NCBI RefSeq assembly: GCF_016429255.1 | Contig: NZ_JAELUG010000019.1 | Coordinates: 1-64,000 of the forward strand | From: Rhizobium sp. ASV8 | GTDB lineage: Bacteria; Pseudomonadota; Alphaproteobacteria; Rhizobiales; Rhizobiaceae | Direction of reading: 5' to 3' | DNA length: 64,000 bases | Part shown: positions 34,946-43,215 of the stretch, one piece after another | How the letters are laid out: each line of letters begins with the position of its first letter | Position numbering within the stretch: position 1 is the first letter of the stretch | Translations under genes and position numbers: made by a program | Notes under the pieces: generated by a model | The model's input: the letters and a program-made list of their open reading frames with translations, nothing else | Told to the model about the DNA's origin: nothing | Database searches by the model: none

Positions 34946-35781
34946 GTACCGCCGTTCGCCGCTGGAGCCTGACGAACACGATCGTGCTTGTCGTCCTGAC
35001 GCTGCATGTCCTGCTCGTGATCTTTCCCTTCATCTGGATGATCTACAGCACCTTCAAGACCAACAGGGAGTTCATGCGCTCCGTCTGGTCATTTCCGACA
35101 AGCCTGAATTTCGATGCCTATGTTGGTGCCTGGAGCGGCGGCGCGCTGGGTGGCTATGCGATCAATTCGCTGATCATCATGGTGGGGGCGACATTGATCA
35201 CGGTGTTTGTCTCGACGCTGGCCGGCTATGCGCTGGCCATCTACCGGCCACGCTGGATGCCGGTCGTGGAGCTATCGTTGACAGCGGCGATGGCGATCCC
35301 CGCCTATGTGGCGCTGGTTCCGTTGGTCGTCATGCTGCGCAGCGTCGGGCTGCTGGACACGCATCTCGGTGTCATCCTGCCGACTGCCGCGTTCAACATA
35401 CCCGTTTCAATCTTCATCATGCAGGCGTTCTTCAACACGCTGCCGCGAGAGCTTTTCGATGCAAGTCGCGTCGACGGCGCATCCGAATGGCGCATCTTCT
35501 ACAAGATTGCACTGCCGATCGCCCGCCCGGCCATGTTCACGGCCGGTATCGTCAACATGATCTGGGTCTGGAACGATTTCCTGTTCCCGATGGTCTTCAT
35601 CAACAACCCCTCTCGCAAGACGCTGCCCGTCGGCCTGACGGATTTCGTCGGCGAGCACATTACCAACTACCCGGTGATGCTGGCTGCGATCCTGATCGCC
35701 GCGGTGGCGCCGCTCATCCTCTTCATCTTCTTTGAACGCCAGATCACGGCCGCGCTCATCGGAGGCGCCGTGAAAGAATGA
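34942..35781 (+). CDS. ABC sugar transporter permease, MalG/UgpE-like
   Basis: A 279-residue second permease. It has LLVIFPFIWMIYSTFKTNRE near the N-terminus and the coupling loop DASRVDGASEWRIFYKIALP. The stop at 35779-35781 is followed 32 bases later by the PLP-enzyme start. No ATP-binding gene follows in the operon, so the importer must borrow an ATPase from elsewhere, as happens with MsmX/UgpC-type shared ATPases in other bacteria. Confidence 0.92.
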   Translation: MSTAVRRWSLTNTIVLVVLTLHVLLVIFPFIWMIYSTFKTNREFMRSVWSFPTSLNFDAYVGAWSGGALGGYAINSLIIMVGATLITVFVSTLAGYALAIYRPRWMPVVELSLTAAMAIPAYVALVPLVVMLRSVGLLDTHLGVILPTAAFNIPVSIFIMQAFFNTLPRELFDASRVDGASEWRIFYKIALPIARPAMFTAGIVNMIWVWNDFLFPMVFINNPSRKTLPVGLTDFVGEHITNYPVMLAAILIAAVAPLILFIFFERQITAALIGGAVKE

Positions 35782-35813
35782 CCCACAGGTCCGATTTTCC
35801 CAGGAGAAATGCC

Positions 35814-37016
35814 ATGTCGTCCAAAAATCTCGATTTCGCCAGCCAAGCCGTCTTCTACGAGCCGGAAGAGCATTCGCAGTCGATCAGCTATCCGATCTAC
35901 ATGTCGGCGAATTTCCAATATGGCGGCGATATCTACGACCAGATCGTGGCCGGTGCGCGCAAGGAAGTGAATATCTATTCCCGCTGCGGCAACCCGACGG
36001 AATACAAGCTCGAGGAACATATTGCGACCTTGACCGGCGGCACGGGCTGCCTTGCAACGGCTTCCGGCATGGCGGCGATTTCGCACGCGCTGTTCGGGAT
36101 TTTGAAGGCCGGCGATCATATCGTGGCGGATCTGACGACCTATTCCAGCACGCATGAGTTCTTCGATCATCGTGCCCAGGATTTCGGTCTCAAGGTCACG
36201 CTTGTCGATTGCTCGGATGTACGCGCTGTCGAGAACGCCTTCACCGACGAGACGAAGGTGCTCTATGTCGAAGCAATCGCCAATCCGACGATGAAGGTGC
36301 CGCCGCTGCGCAAGCTGGTGGAACTCGCCCACAGCCGCGGCATCGTCGTCATCTGCGACAACACCTTTGCGTCGCCCGCGGTTTGCCGTCCGCATGATTT
36401 CGGCGTTGATGTCGTTGTCGAAAGCGCCACCAAGTTCATTGGCGGCCACAACGACGCTGTTGGTGGCGTCATTACGCTGAAATCCGATATCCTGCCGGCG
36501 GACTGGCTGGAGGATGTACGCTGGAATACGCTGAACAAGCTTGGCGCTCCGCTTTCGCCCTTCAACGCCTGGCTGCTTCTGCGTGGGGCGCAGACGCTGG
36601 CGCTTCGCCTTGAAAAGCAGTGCGCCAATGCGCTGGCGCTTGCCAAGCATCTGGAGGCGCATCCCCGCGTCAAGCGCGTCTTCTACCCCGGCCTACCATC
36701 GCATCCGAACTACGCATCGGCGAGCGAGCAACTGCGCGGCGGTGGCGCGATGCTGTCTTTCCAGGTCGACAACGAAGATTTCGGCGTGCATCTGCTCAAG
36801 CGCCTGAAACTGTGCTCGTTCGCCGCCAGCCTCGGCGGCTTGCGTACGACGACGCAAGTTCCAGCCACAATGGCCTTCCTGGACATTCCAAGCCAGGAGC
36901 GCGAAGCTATGGGTGTGGTTGACGGCCTGGTGCGCTTCTCTGTCGGCATCGAGCATATCGACGACATCATCGCCGATGTCGATCAGGCCATCGAGCAGAT
37001 GCATATCGATCTCTGA
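35814..37016 (+). CDS. Cys/Met metabolism PLP-dependent enzyme (trans-sulfuration family)
   Basis: A 400-residue fold-type I PLP enzyme of the cystathionine gamma-synthase/gamma-lyase family. ATG 35814 follows AGGAG; an in-frame ATG at 35778 overlaps the permease end. Seen: YSRCGNPTEYKLEEHIATLT, TASGMAAISHALFG, the aspartate in VICDNTFASP and the Schiff-base lysine in ESATKFIGGHND. The family makes or breaks C-S bonds of homocysteine, cysteine and methionine derivatives. Lying between a sugar importer and a sugar kinase, it may release the amino-acid part of an S- or O-linked sugar-amino acid; this is a hypothesis. Confidence 0.9.
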   Translation: MSSKNLDFASQAVFYEPEEHSQSISYPIYMSANFQYGGDIYDQIVAGARKEVNIYSRCGNPTEYKLEEHIATLTGGTGCLATASGMAAISHALFGILKAGDHIVADLTTYSSTHEFFDHRAQDFGLKVTLVDCSDVRAVENAFTDETKVLYVEAIANPTMKVPPLRKLVELAHSRGIVVICDNTFASPAVCRPHDFGVDVVVESATKFIGGHNDAVGGVITLKSDILPADWLEDVRWNTLNKLGAPLSPFNAWLLLRGAQTLALRLEKQCANALALAKHLEAHPRVKRVFYPGLPSHPNYASASEQLRGGGAMLSFQVDNEDFGVHLLKRLKLCSFAASLGGLRTTTQVPATMAFLDIPSQEREAMGVVDGLVRFSVGIEHIDDIIADVDQAIEQMHIDL

Positions 37017-37027
37017 GGCGAACTGGA

Positions 37028-37966
37028 ATGGCAGTCATAGCCCTACTCGGCGATATCAATATCGATCTGGTACTCGATATCCCCATCTATCCGGGCGAAG
37101 GCGGAGAGGCGATCGCCACCCATCAGACGGTGGCGATCGGCGGCTCCGCGACCAACACGGCGATTGCCCTGGCGCGCGCAGGGCATGAATGCCGCCTGAT
37201 CGGGCAGGTCGGTCAGGATGCATGGGGAAGACACGCACTCATGGAGTTGCAGGCTACCGGCGTGGCGACGCGCTGGATCGGCCAGGATCCGAGCGAGCCG
37301 ACCCAGTTGAACATTGTTGCAGTCAGTGCGACAGGCGAGAGGACGATGTTCGCCTATCGCGGCGCCAACGCGCAATTGTCCGCAGATATGGTCGACGAGG
37401 CGGCGTTGGCAGGCGCTGCACTGCTCCATCTCTCCGGTTATGCATTCTTGCAGCCACGGCAGGCGGGTGCGGCGATGCGTGCGATCGATATTGCGGTGCG
37501 CAAGGGCATTCCCGTCACACTCGATATTCCGGGCGGTGTGGTCGATGCCCTGGGGGACAAGGTCCGGCCGGTGCTGGCGAGCCTGGACACGATCATGCTC
37601 GCCGACAGCGATCTGCCGCGACTTCTTGGTGAGCCGGTTGACGCGACGCTGGACGACTTGGTTGCTGTTCTTCTGGAGCGGGGCGTCGACCGGGTGGCAA
37701 TCAAAGGAAATAGCACAGCGTCCCTGTTATATCAGCGGAATATCCGGGACAGTGCGCCCTGGTTTTGCGTCGACGTTGTGGATACCGTTGGCGCGGGTGA
37801 TGCCTTTGCCGCCGGCCATATTCATGGGCGCATCACGGAGTTAAGCGGTGGCTATTGCTGCCGGCTTGCCAACGCCTTCGGCGCAGTTGCCGTTACACGC
37901 AAGGGCGCAGGGCTCGCCATGCCTGCCCTCGATGAAGTCCTCGACCTCATGACCTGCGATCGATAG
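37028..37966 (+). CDS. PfkB-family carbohydrate kinase
   Basis: A 312-residue ribokinase-fold kinase. The N-terminal GDINIDLVLDIPIYPGEGGE and GGSATNTAIALARAGHECRL give the sugar site; the C-terminal DVVDTVGAGDAFAAG motif holds the catalytic aspartate (GAGD). It would phosphorylate the imported sugar or sugar conjugate, and the product could be the signal sensed by the SIS domain of the RpiR regulator at 31721. The gene starts 11 bases after the PLP-enzyme stop and is the last of the operon; a hairpin with T-tract follows at 38051. Confidence 0.92.
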   Translation: MAVIALLGDINIDLVLDIPIYPGEGGEAIATHQTVAIGGSATNTAIALARAGHECRLIGQVGQDAWGRHALMELQATGVATRWIGQDPSEPTQLNIVAVSATGERTMFAYRGANAQLSADMVDEAALAGAALLHLSGYAFLQPRQAGAAMRAIDIAVRKGIPVTLDIPGGVVDALGDKVRPVLASLDTIMLADSDLPRLLGEPVDATLDDLVAVLLERGVDRVAIKGNSTASLLYQRNIRDSAPWFCVDVVDTVGAGDAFAAGHIHGRITELSGGYCCRLANAFGAVAVTRKGAGLAMPALDEVLDLMTCDR

Positions 37967-38050
37967 CTTGTACCGGCAGTTATAAGTGCCGCAGGGTTTT
38001 TGCCTCCCCCTGGTTGGTTTCCAAATCGTTTAGCGAGCCGTGCAAAAGCG

Positions 38051-38073
38051 ACATGCCTCTCTTGCAGGCATGT
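38051..38073 (+). terminator. Rho-independent terminator after the PfkB gene
   Basis: ACATGCCT-ctcttgc-AGGCATGT, an 8-base perfect stem followed by GCGTTTTATTT. It lies 85 bases after the kinase stop and closes the sugar operon before the DUF1127 gene. Confidence 0.8.
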
Positions 38074-38130
38074 GCGTTTTATTTAGGCGGGTAAATGCTT
38101 ATTTAGCGCTCAGAAACAAAGGAGACTGAG

Positions 38131-38274
38131 ATGAGAGTTATTGAGAAGATTAAACGTTTTACTGAGGCTCGCAGAGCAATCCGCGAACTTTCCGCACTGG
38201 ACGATCATGCACTTGCCGACCTTGGCATTTCCCGTTCGCACATCGCTTATGCAGTCAACGGCCGCGGCAACTAA
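38131..38274 (+). CDS. DUF1127 (YjiS-like) small protein
   Basis: A 47-residue protein that I translated from ATG 38131. It opens MRVIEKIKRFTEARRAIREL and ends with LDDHALADLGISRSHIAYAV and NGRGN. The pattern of an arginine-rich helix followed by L-ADLGISR is the DUF1127 signature. AAGGAG lies 6 bases upstream of the start. In rhizobia and Agrobacterium such micro-proteins are abundant, often stress- or phosphate-regulated and linked to small-RNA control; that is family knowledge. A 10-base stem lies downstream at 38393-38417. Confidence 0.85.
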   Translation: MRVIEKIKRFTEARRAIRELSALDDHALADLGISRSHIAYAVNGRGN

Positions 38275-38291
38275 GCCAAGGCGCGCGTTTT

Positions 38292-38323
38292 CCAGTCAAA
38301 CGATCGGCCAGTCAAACGATCGG
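38292..38323 (+). repeat. Perfect tandem duplication of a 16-base unit
   Basis: CCAGTCAAACGATCGG occurs twice head to tail (38292-38307 and 38308-38323) right after the DUF1127 gene. The remaining bases of the 299-base gap (38275-38573) hold only the hairpin at 38393-38417. Confidence 0.85.
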
Positions 38324-38392
38324 ATTGTGCGGACTTTGAAGCGGAAGGGGAGAAACCTCCTCCACGACCGCAAGCCCGCCAATAGTAACTTT

Positions 38393-38417
38393 CCAGAAGC
38401 CTCATGAAGGTTTCTGG
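38393..38417. terminator. Hairpin between the DUF1127 gene and the ROK gene
   Basis: CCAGAAGCCT-catga-AGGTTTCTGG, a 10-base stem with one G-T pair and a 5-base loop. It is between convergent genes (DUF1127 plus, ROK minus). No T-run follows, so terminator function is uncertain. Confidence 0.45.
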
Positions 38418-38573
38418 AGCGGTCATGCGGCCTAGGTGCCGCATTTGACCTTGCCCCAGGCAGTGCAGCCTAAGGCTGGAAAAGAACCAGCCGCCTGGAT
38501 TCAAGCGATGTCCATCGCGTTCAATGATAGCCAGGCGAGCATTCATCCTCCCCCGAAATATCTCCGCAAGAGT

Positions 38574-39647
38574 TCATTCCACCATGAATCTGGAGCTGAA
38601 TGGCAGGCTGGCAGCGCCGACGGCCTTGGGTACGCTTGAGGCTCTGCCGACAAGCGCCTGAACGAAGGGCAGCTTCCTTTCGACCGCCAATGCAAGCTCC
38701 GAACAGACCTCGGCGGGGATGAAGGACGACAGGATCACCGTCCTGATTTCGATGAACTGCGATAGAGATTCAATCGAGCCAACGAGCGTTTCCGCACAGG
38801 ATTGAAGCCACTGTTGGCCGGCGGCGCCGAGGTCGGGCCAATTCTCTTGACGATTCCAGATTGACTTCGCAAGTTCCGGCTCCGTCACCAGAGACCGTTC
38901 AAGTGCCGATACGCCAACATCGTGGCTGACGGGAGAATTGCCGTTATAAATCTGGTGGTTAAGTATGAGACGGCTATGCAGCCGCGCACCGAGGTAAAAG
39001 AACAGGAAGTCCTGCAAAGGTTTGGCGACGCCGAAAAGGCTCTCGCCGGCCGCTGCGGCGGCGATGTCGTTCTGGACGTAAACCGGCAGACCCAAGTCTG
39101 CCTCCAACCGTCGATGAAGCTCCTCATTGGTGGAAATGCGGCTTTCTTTCGGTGCGGGAATGGCAACGCCAATACCGGCAATTCTTTCCTGTATTCGCGG
39201 CGGCAGGCTATTGATCGCCTTCATCACCTCGTGGGTTGCACCCTCCAGATCGTCGAACTCGCCGATTTTCCTGTGGGGCAGGGAGGAGCTGAACCTGATG
39301 TTACCGACGAAATCGACCAGCACCACATGCGTATTCTGGTGCCCTACACTGACACCGACTGAGTAGGCGCCATCAGGATTGAGCATCAAGGGTGTCGTCG
39401 GCGGTCCTACGCGGCCCTTCTGCGCTTCTCCCTTCATGACCAAGCCTTCTTGTTCGAGAGACCGCACGATTACCGAAATCGTCTGTGCGGATAGCCCGGT
39501 CTTCTCGCCGATCTCGAGGCGGGTCGTCGTCTCGTTCTGCAAGAGGAGGGAGAGGACAAGCCGTTCGTTGTAGCTCCGCACGCTGAGAGCGTTGAGGCCG
39601 CTTGCGCGATCGGCGATGCGCAAGGGATTAGGAGGGGCAAAACGCAT
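38574..39647 (-). CDS. ROK family transcriptional regulator
   Basis: A 357-residue ROK repressor. The ATG at 39647 begins MRFAPPNPLRIADRASGLNA and is followed by the winged helix TTRLEIGEKTGLSAQTISVI and VRSLEQEGLV. The frame is open further upstream, but only through the coding region of the esterase. The C-terminal two thirds are the ROK fold (GIGVAIPAP, VYVQNDIAAAAAGESLFG) without an ATP-binding DxGxT motif, as expected for a regulator. It lies 11 bases after the SGNH esterase gene on the same strand and likely controls the divergent Rbs-type importer at 40572-45851. Confidence 0.9.
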   Translation of the reverse strand: MRFAPPNPLRIADRASGLNALSVRSYNERLVLSLLLQNETTTRLEIGEKTGLSAQTISVIVRSLEQEGLVMKGEAQKGRVGPPTTPLMLNPDGAYSVGVSVGHQNTHVVLVDFVGNIRFSSSLPHRKIGEFDDLEGATHEVMKAINSLPPRIQERIAGIGVAIPAPKESRISTNEELHRRLEADLGLPVYVQNDIAAAAAGESLFGVAKPLQDFLFFYLGARLHSRLILNHQIYNGNSPVSHDVGVSALERSLVTEPELAKSIWNRQENWPDLGAAGQQWLQSCAETLVGSIESLSQFIEIRTVILSSFIPAEVCSELALAVERKLPFVQALVGRASSVPKAVGAASLPFSSRFMVE

Positions 39648-39658
39648 GTCGGGCAAAG

Positions 39659-40336
39659 TTATCTTCCTTTGGAGGACTTGGGCGCGGAATGCAGCTCGGC
39701 CCAGCCGATGGACAGCACTTCCTGGGCGAGGGCCTCGCCCAGCAGGCGATGCGCTTCGCCGTCGATATGGAAGCCGTCCTGCGGCGCGCATTTGCAGACC
39801 GCTCCGGCATCGAAAAAGTGAACTTCGAGAGAATCGGCCATGACTTCGAATTCCAAAGCCAGTTTCCTCGATTTTTCCTGTGCACCTGAAAAGATCGATT
39901 CCCATTCCTTGATGTCATCCAGCATCGGAGGAGGGGAGACGATCATGATTTCCGGATCGTGACCGTTCGGTCCCGGCGCTAATTCCCGGATGTCATGCAC
40001 GAGGCAGCCCATGCCCATCGCGACTTCGGACGGCGGCATGTGAAAGCGCGCCTTCAGATCGTTGGTGCCCAGCATGAGGATCACAAGATCGATGGGCGCA
40101 TGGCTCTGGAGGCAGGGCTTCAGGTAGGTTCTGCCATTCTTGTGTGCGCCTTCGATCGGATCGCTATGAACGGTGGTCCTGCCGCTCAGTCCTTCCTCGA
40201 TGACATGCCATCCGTCGCCGAGCGCGGTTTTAAGAATACCCGGCCAGCGCTCATCAACCGGATAGCGATCCAGCGGCGTTCCGCCAGGTATCTGCCCGTG
40301 TGTATTCGAATCCCCGAAGCAGAGAACAGTACGCAC
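39659..40336 (-). CDS. SGNH/GDSL-family hydrolase (esterase), copy 1
   Basis: A 225-residue SGNH hydrolase without a signal peptide, so it is cytoplasmic. The blocks are MRTVLCFGDSNTHG (catalytic Ser), LMLGTNDLK (Asn) and DGFHIDGEAH (Asp-x-x-His). It resembles TesA-like/arylesterase proteins that cleave acyl esters. A clear paralogue is encoded at 45168-45851, at the far end of the same importer locus; both share VIEEGLSxRTT and YPxxxRW blocks. Its neighbour downstream is the ROK regulator, and it is divergent from the importer genes. Confidence 0.9.
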   Translation of the reverse strand: MRTVLCFGDSNTHGQIPGGTPLDRYPVDERWPGILKTALGDGWHVIEEGLSGRTTVHSDPIEGAHKNGRTYLKPCLQSHAPIDLVILMLGTNDLKARFHMPPSEVAMGMGCLVHDIRELAPGPNGHDPEIMIVSPPPMLDDIKEWESIFSGAQEKSRKLALEFEVMADSLEVHFFDAGAVCKCAPQDGFHIDGEAHRLLGEALAQEVLSIGWAELHSAPKSSKGR

Positions 40337-40408
40337 CTATCGCTCCTCCATGCCTGCCGACATGGCTTCTTTTGCACCTAGATGGTCGCGTTGGCAACAT
40401 CAGATCGA

Positions 40409-40429
40409 TTATTCATTCAACTTGAATAA
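40409..40429. promoter_or_regulatory. Inverted repeat in the ROK/importer divergent region
   Basis: TTATTCA-N7-TGAATAA, a perfect 7-base inverted repeat, lies in the divergent region. A further half-site reads TGAATAA at 40491-40497, and a TTGACA hexamer (40433-40438) follows the palindrome. These AT-rich sites are candidates for ROK repressor binding. Confidence 0.5.
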
Positions 40430-40571
40430 CTATTGACAGGATCAGAATCTCGGTGTTTGTTGCCGCCACGGAGGAATTGATCAGACAACATGAATAATTA
40501 GCGCGGGGCGGTCTTTCCCCGCGATGGAGGGTTTTGTCTGTCGATCGCCGATATCTGCCATGGAGGAGCTA

Positions 40572-41648
40572 ATGAGCAGTTTGTTGAAGAGACTTACCCT
40601 TTCCCTGATGATCGCATCGTCCCTCAGCGCCATGCCGCTGCGGGCACAGGAGGTGAACCTGCTCGACGGCGTCACGACGCCTGCCGAAAACAATCCCTCA
40701 ATCGAGCCAGGCAAGTACAAGAAAGACGCCCCCTGGGTCATTGGCATGAGCAGCTTCGGCGTCAATGCCAACACCTGGACCGTTCAGGTCGCGCACGAGG
40801 CTGAGGCCGCCGCCGCGCGGGACAAGCGCATCAGTAAGTTTATCCTTCTCGACGCCGGCTTCGACCAGAAGAAACAGGTCGCCGATATCGAAGATCTCAT
40901 CGCACAGAAAGTCGACGCCATTATCGTGCAGCCGGTCACGTCGACTTCGGCAGACGCCAGCATCGAGAAGGCGGTCAAGGCGGGGATTCCCGTCATTCTC
41001 CACACCGGCCGCATCGAGAGCGATGCCTACACGACCGAGATCCAGGGTGGAGCCGAACACTTCGGCAAGGTCATGGGGGACTTCCTGGTCAAGGAACTGA
41101 AAGGCAAGGGCAATATCTGGGTTCTTCGCGGCTTGGCCGGTCACCCGGAAGACACCAATCGCTATAACGGCCTTCTTCAGTCCTTGAAGGGGACGGAAAT
41201 CAAGATCGCTGCCGAGGAAAACGGCGACTGGCAGTATGATAAAGCGAAGAAGGTCTGCGAGACCCTCTATCTCAGCAATCCCAATGTCGACGGCATCTGG
41301 TCCTCGGGTGCCGACATGACGCGCGCATGCGTCGACGTCTTCAAGCAGTTCGGAGCGCCGATCCCGCCGATCTCGGGCGAGGGCAATAACGGTTTCTTCG
41401 GTCAATGGATCAAGGACGGGTTCAAGTCGGTTTCCTCCGAATACAGTCCCGCTCAAGGTGCTGCTGGCGTCAGGGCGGCCGTAGCTCTTCTGGAGGGCAA
41501 GGAGCTCAAGAAGCACTATGCCTATAACCCACCCGGCTGGGACGTCGACAAGGCGAAGAAATACTACCGCGACGATCTTTCCGCCAACGTCTGGTGGCCG
41601 TCCGAACTTTCCGAAGATCAGCTGAAGCAGTTCTACGGAAAGAAGTGA
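40572..41648 (+). CDS. ABC sugar transporter substrate-binding protein (RbsB/periplasmic-binding-protein-4 like)
   Basis: A 358-residue periplasmic protein. ATG 40572 follows GGAGG and opens the signal peptide MSSLLKRLTLSLMIASSLSA, cleaved after LRAQ or thereabouts. The mature part shows the type-1 periplasmic-binding fold: VIGMSSFGVNANTWTVQVAH, DIEDLIAQKVDAIIVQPVTS and GLAGHPEDTNRYNGLLQSL. It supplies ligand to the ATPase and two permeases that follow. The frame is open to 40524, but the signal-peptide start is preferred. Its ligand may be an acylated sugar, given the flanking esterases (inference). Confidence 0.92.
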   Translation: MSSLLKRLTLSLMIASSLSAMPLRAQEVNLLDGVTTPAENNPSIEPGKYKKDAPWVIGMSSFGVNANTWTVQVAHEAEAAAARDKRISKFILLDAGFDQKKQVADIEDLIAQKVDAIIVQPVTSTSADASIEKAVKAGIPVILHTGRIESDAYTTEIQGGAEHFGKVMGDFLVKELKGKGNIWVLRGLAGHPEDTNRYNGLLQSLKGTEIKIAAEENGDWQYDKAKKVCETLYLSNPNVDGIWSSGADMTRACVDVFKQFGAPIPPISGEGNNGFFGQWIKDGFKSVSSEYSPAQGAAGVRAAVALLEGKELKKHYAYNPPGWDVDKAKKYYRDDLSANVWWPSELSEDQLKQFYGKK

Positions 41649-41696
41649 GCCCGTCCGCCGGGAGTTCTGCCCAGGCTCCCGGCGACTTCACATCGG

Positions 41697-43199
41697 ATGC
41701 GAATGATGCAAAATCTCATTGAAATGTCGCGGATCTCGAAGACGTTTGGCGGAAGCCATGCTCTTCGCGAAGTCTCGCTTACACTGATGCCGGGAACTGT
41801 CCATGCGCTGATGGGCGAGAACGGAGCCGGTAAATCCACCTTGATGAAGATCCTTGCCGGCGTTCATCAGCCGGATAGCGGTGACATCTTCAAGAATGGT
41901 CATAGAATCTCGTTCTCGAACCCGCGCGCGGCGCTCGAATTCGGGATATCGACCGTCTTTCAAGAGCTTTCACTGCTGCCGAATATGTCGATCGCCGAAA
42001 ACATGTTTCTGGGTCGGGAACCAAGAACGCGTTTCGGCGGAATCGATCGGCGGGGGATGAGAGGCGAGACACGTGACGCACTTGCACGGCTTGGTCTTGA
42101 CCTCGATCCGAATATGCTGGTTTCCGAGCTCTCCATTGCGCAGCGGCAATTCGTCGAGATCGCGCACGGTATCGACGCCGAAGCCGACATCTTCATTCTT
42201 GATGAACCGACTGCAGCGCTGAACGCGGCGGATGTCGAGATCCTCAACAGGCACCTTCGGGCGCTTCGAGACCAGGGAAAGGCGATTGTCTACATCTCGC
42301 ATCGCATGGATGAGATCTTCAACATCTGCGACACCGTCACGATCCTGAAGGATGGCCGATTTGTCGGCACACGACCTCTGTCGGAGATGACGCCGTCCTC
42401 GCTGATCTCAATGATGGTCGGTCGAGAACTGAGCGATCTGTTTCCGCGCCGCACGCAAGTGACGGGCGAAGTCGCCATCGAGCTTGCCAACGTCAAGATC
42501 GATACGTGCTCGAAACCTTTCTCGCTGTCGGTTTGCAAGGGAGAGATCGTTGCGCTTGCCGGCCTCGAGGGCCAAGGGCAGCAGAAGATCCTGCGATCAT
42601 TGGTGGGGGAGTACCAGCCTTCGGGGGGCAATGCCGTCATAGGGGGGCATCAGATCCGTCTGCCGATGCGTGCGAAGCGAAGCATAAGGACAATGCAGAG
42701 GATCGGAGTAGGGTTCGTTCCTGAAGACAGAAAGGACGAGGGGCTCTTCCTCGGACTTCCCATCGAACACAATCTCTCGATGTCGCTTCATGCCGCCCGC
42801 AACGAGTTCTTGATCGTGCGGTCCTACAAGGACGTCGTCGCGGCAATGATGCGTGGCATGAATATCAAGTCGGCAGGTCCCGGTGCCAACGTTGGATCTT
42901 TGTCGGGCGGCAATCAACAGAAGGTGCTTCTAGGGCGATATCTCGCCGCCAAAATGGATGTCCTGCTGATCGAAGAGCCGACACGCGGCGTCGATATCGG
43001 CGCGAAGTCCGAAATCTATAAATTGCTTCGCGAATTTGCCAACCGGGGCGGAGCGGTACTCGTTCTTTCGCGCGAGACACTTGAACTCATCGGCCTTTGC
43101 GACCGCATCTGCGTCGTGCACGGCAATACCGTCGTTGCCGAGATGTCGGCCGCGGACGCCACAGAACACGGCATTCTCGACGCTGCGCTCGGCGCATGA
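41697..43199 (+). CDS. ABC transporter ATP-binding protein, RbsA-like (two ATPase domains)
   Basis: A 500-residue double ATPase. Domain 1: GENGAGKSTLMKIL (Walker A) and LSIAQRQFVEIAHGI (signature) with FILDEPTAALN. Domain 2: a degenerate Walker A GLEGQGQQKILRS and the signature LSGGNQQKVLLGRYL with LIEEPTRGVD. This order, with a degenerate second Walker A, is the rule in ribose-type importers. The start may be ATG 41697, 41703 or 41706. It is 48 bases from the binding-protein gene and 16 bases from the permease start. Confidence 0.94.
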   Translation: MRMMQNLIEMSRISKTFGGSHALREVSLTLMPGTVHALMGENGAGKSTLMKILAGVHQPDSGDIFKNGHRISFSNPRAALEFGISTVFQELSLLPNMSIAENMFLGREPRTRFGGIDRRGMRGETRDALARLGLDLDPNMLVSELSIAQRQFVEIAHGIDAEADIFILDEPTAALNAADVEILNRHLRALRDQGKAIVYISHRMDEIFNICDTVTILKDGRFVGTRPLSEMTPSSLISMMVGRELSDLFPRRTQVTGEVAIELANVKIDTCSKPFSLSVCKGEIVALAGLEGQGQQKILRSLVGEYQPSGGNAVIGGHQIRLPMRAKRSIRTMQRIGVGFVPEDRKDEGLFLGLPIEHNLSMSLHAARNEFLIVRSYKDVVAAMMRGMNIKSAGPGANVGSLSGGNQQKVLLGRYLAAKMDVLLIEEPTRGVDIGAKSEIYKLLREFANRGGAVLVLSRETLELIGLCDRICVVHGNTVVAEMSAADATEHGILDAALGA

Positions 43200-43215
43200 A
43201 CGGGAGGAGATAGAA

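Noticed and set aside
38275-38407. CRISPR-like repeat
   Set aside because: The tandem repeat has only two units without spacers.
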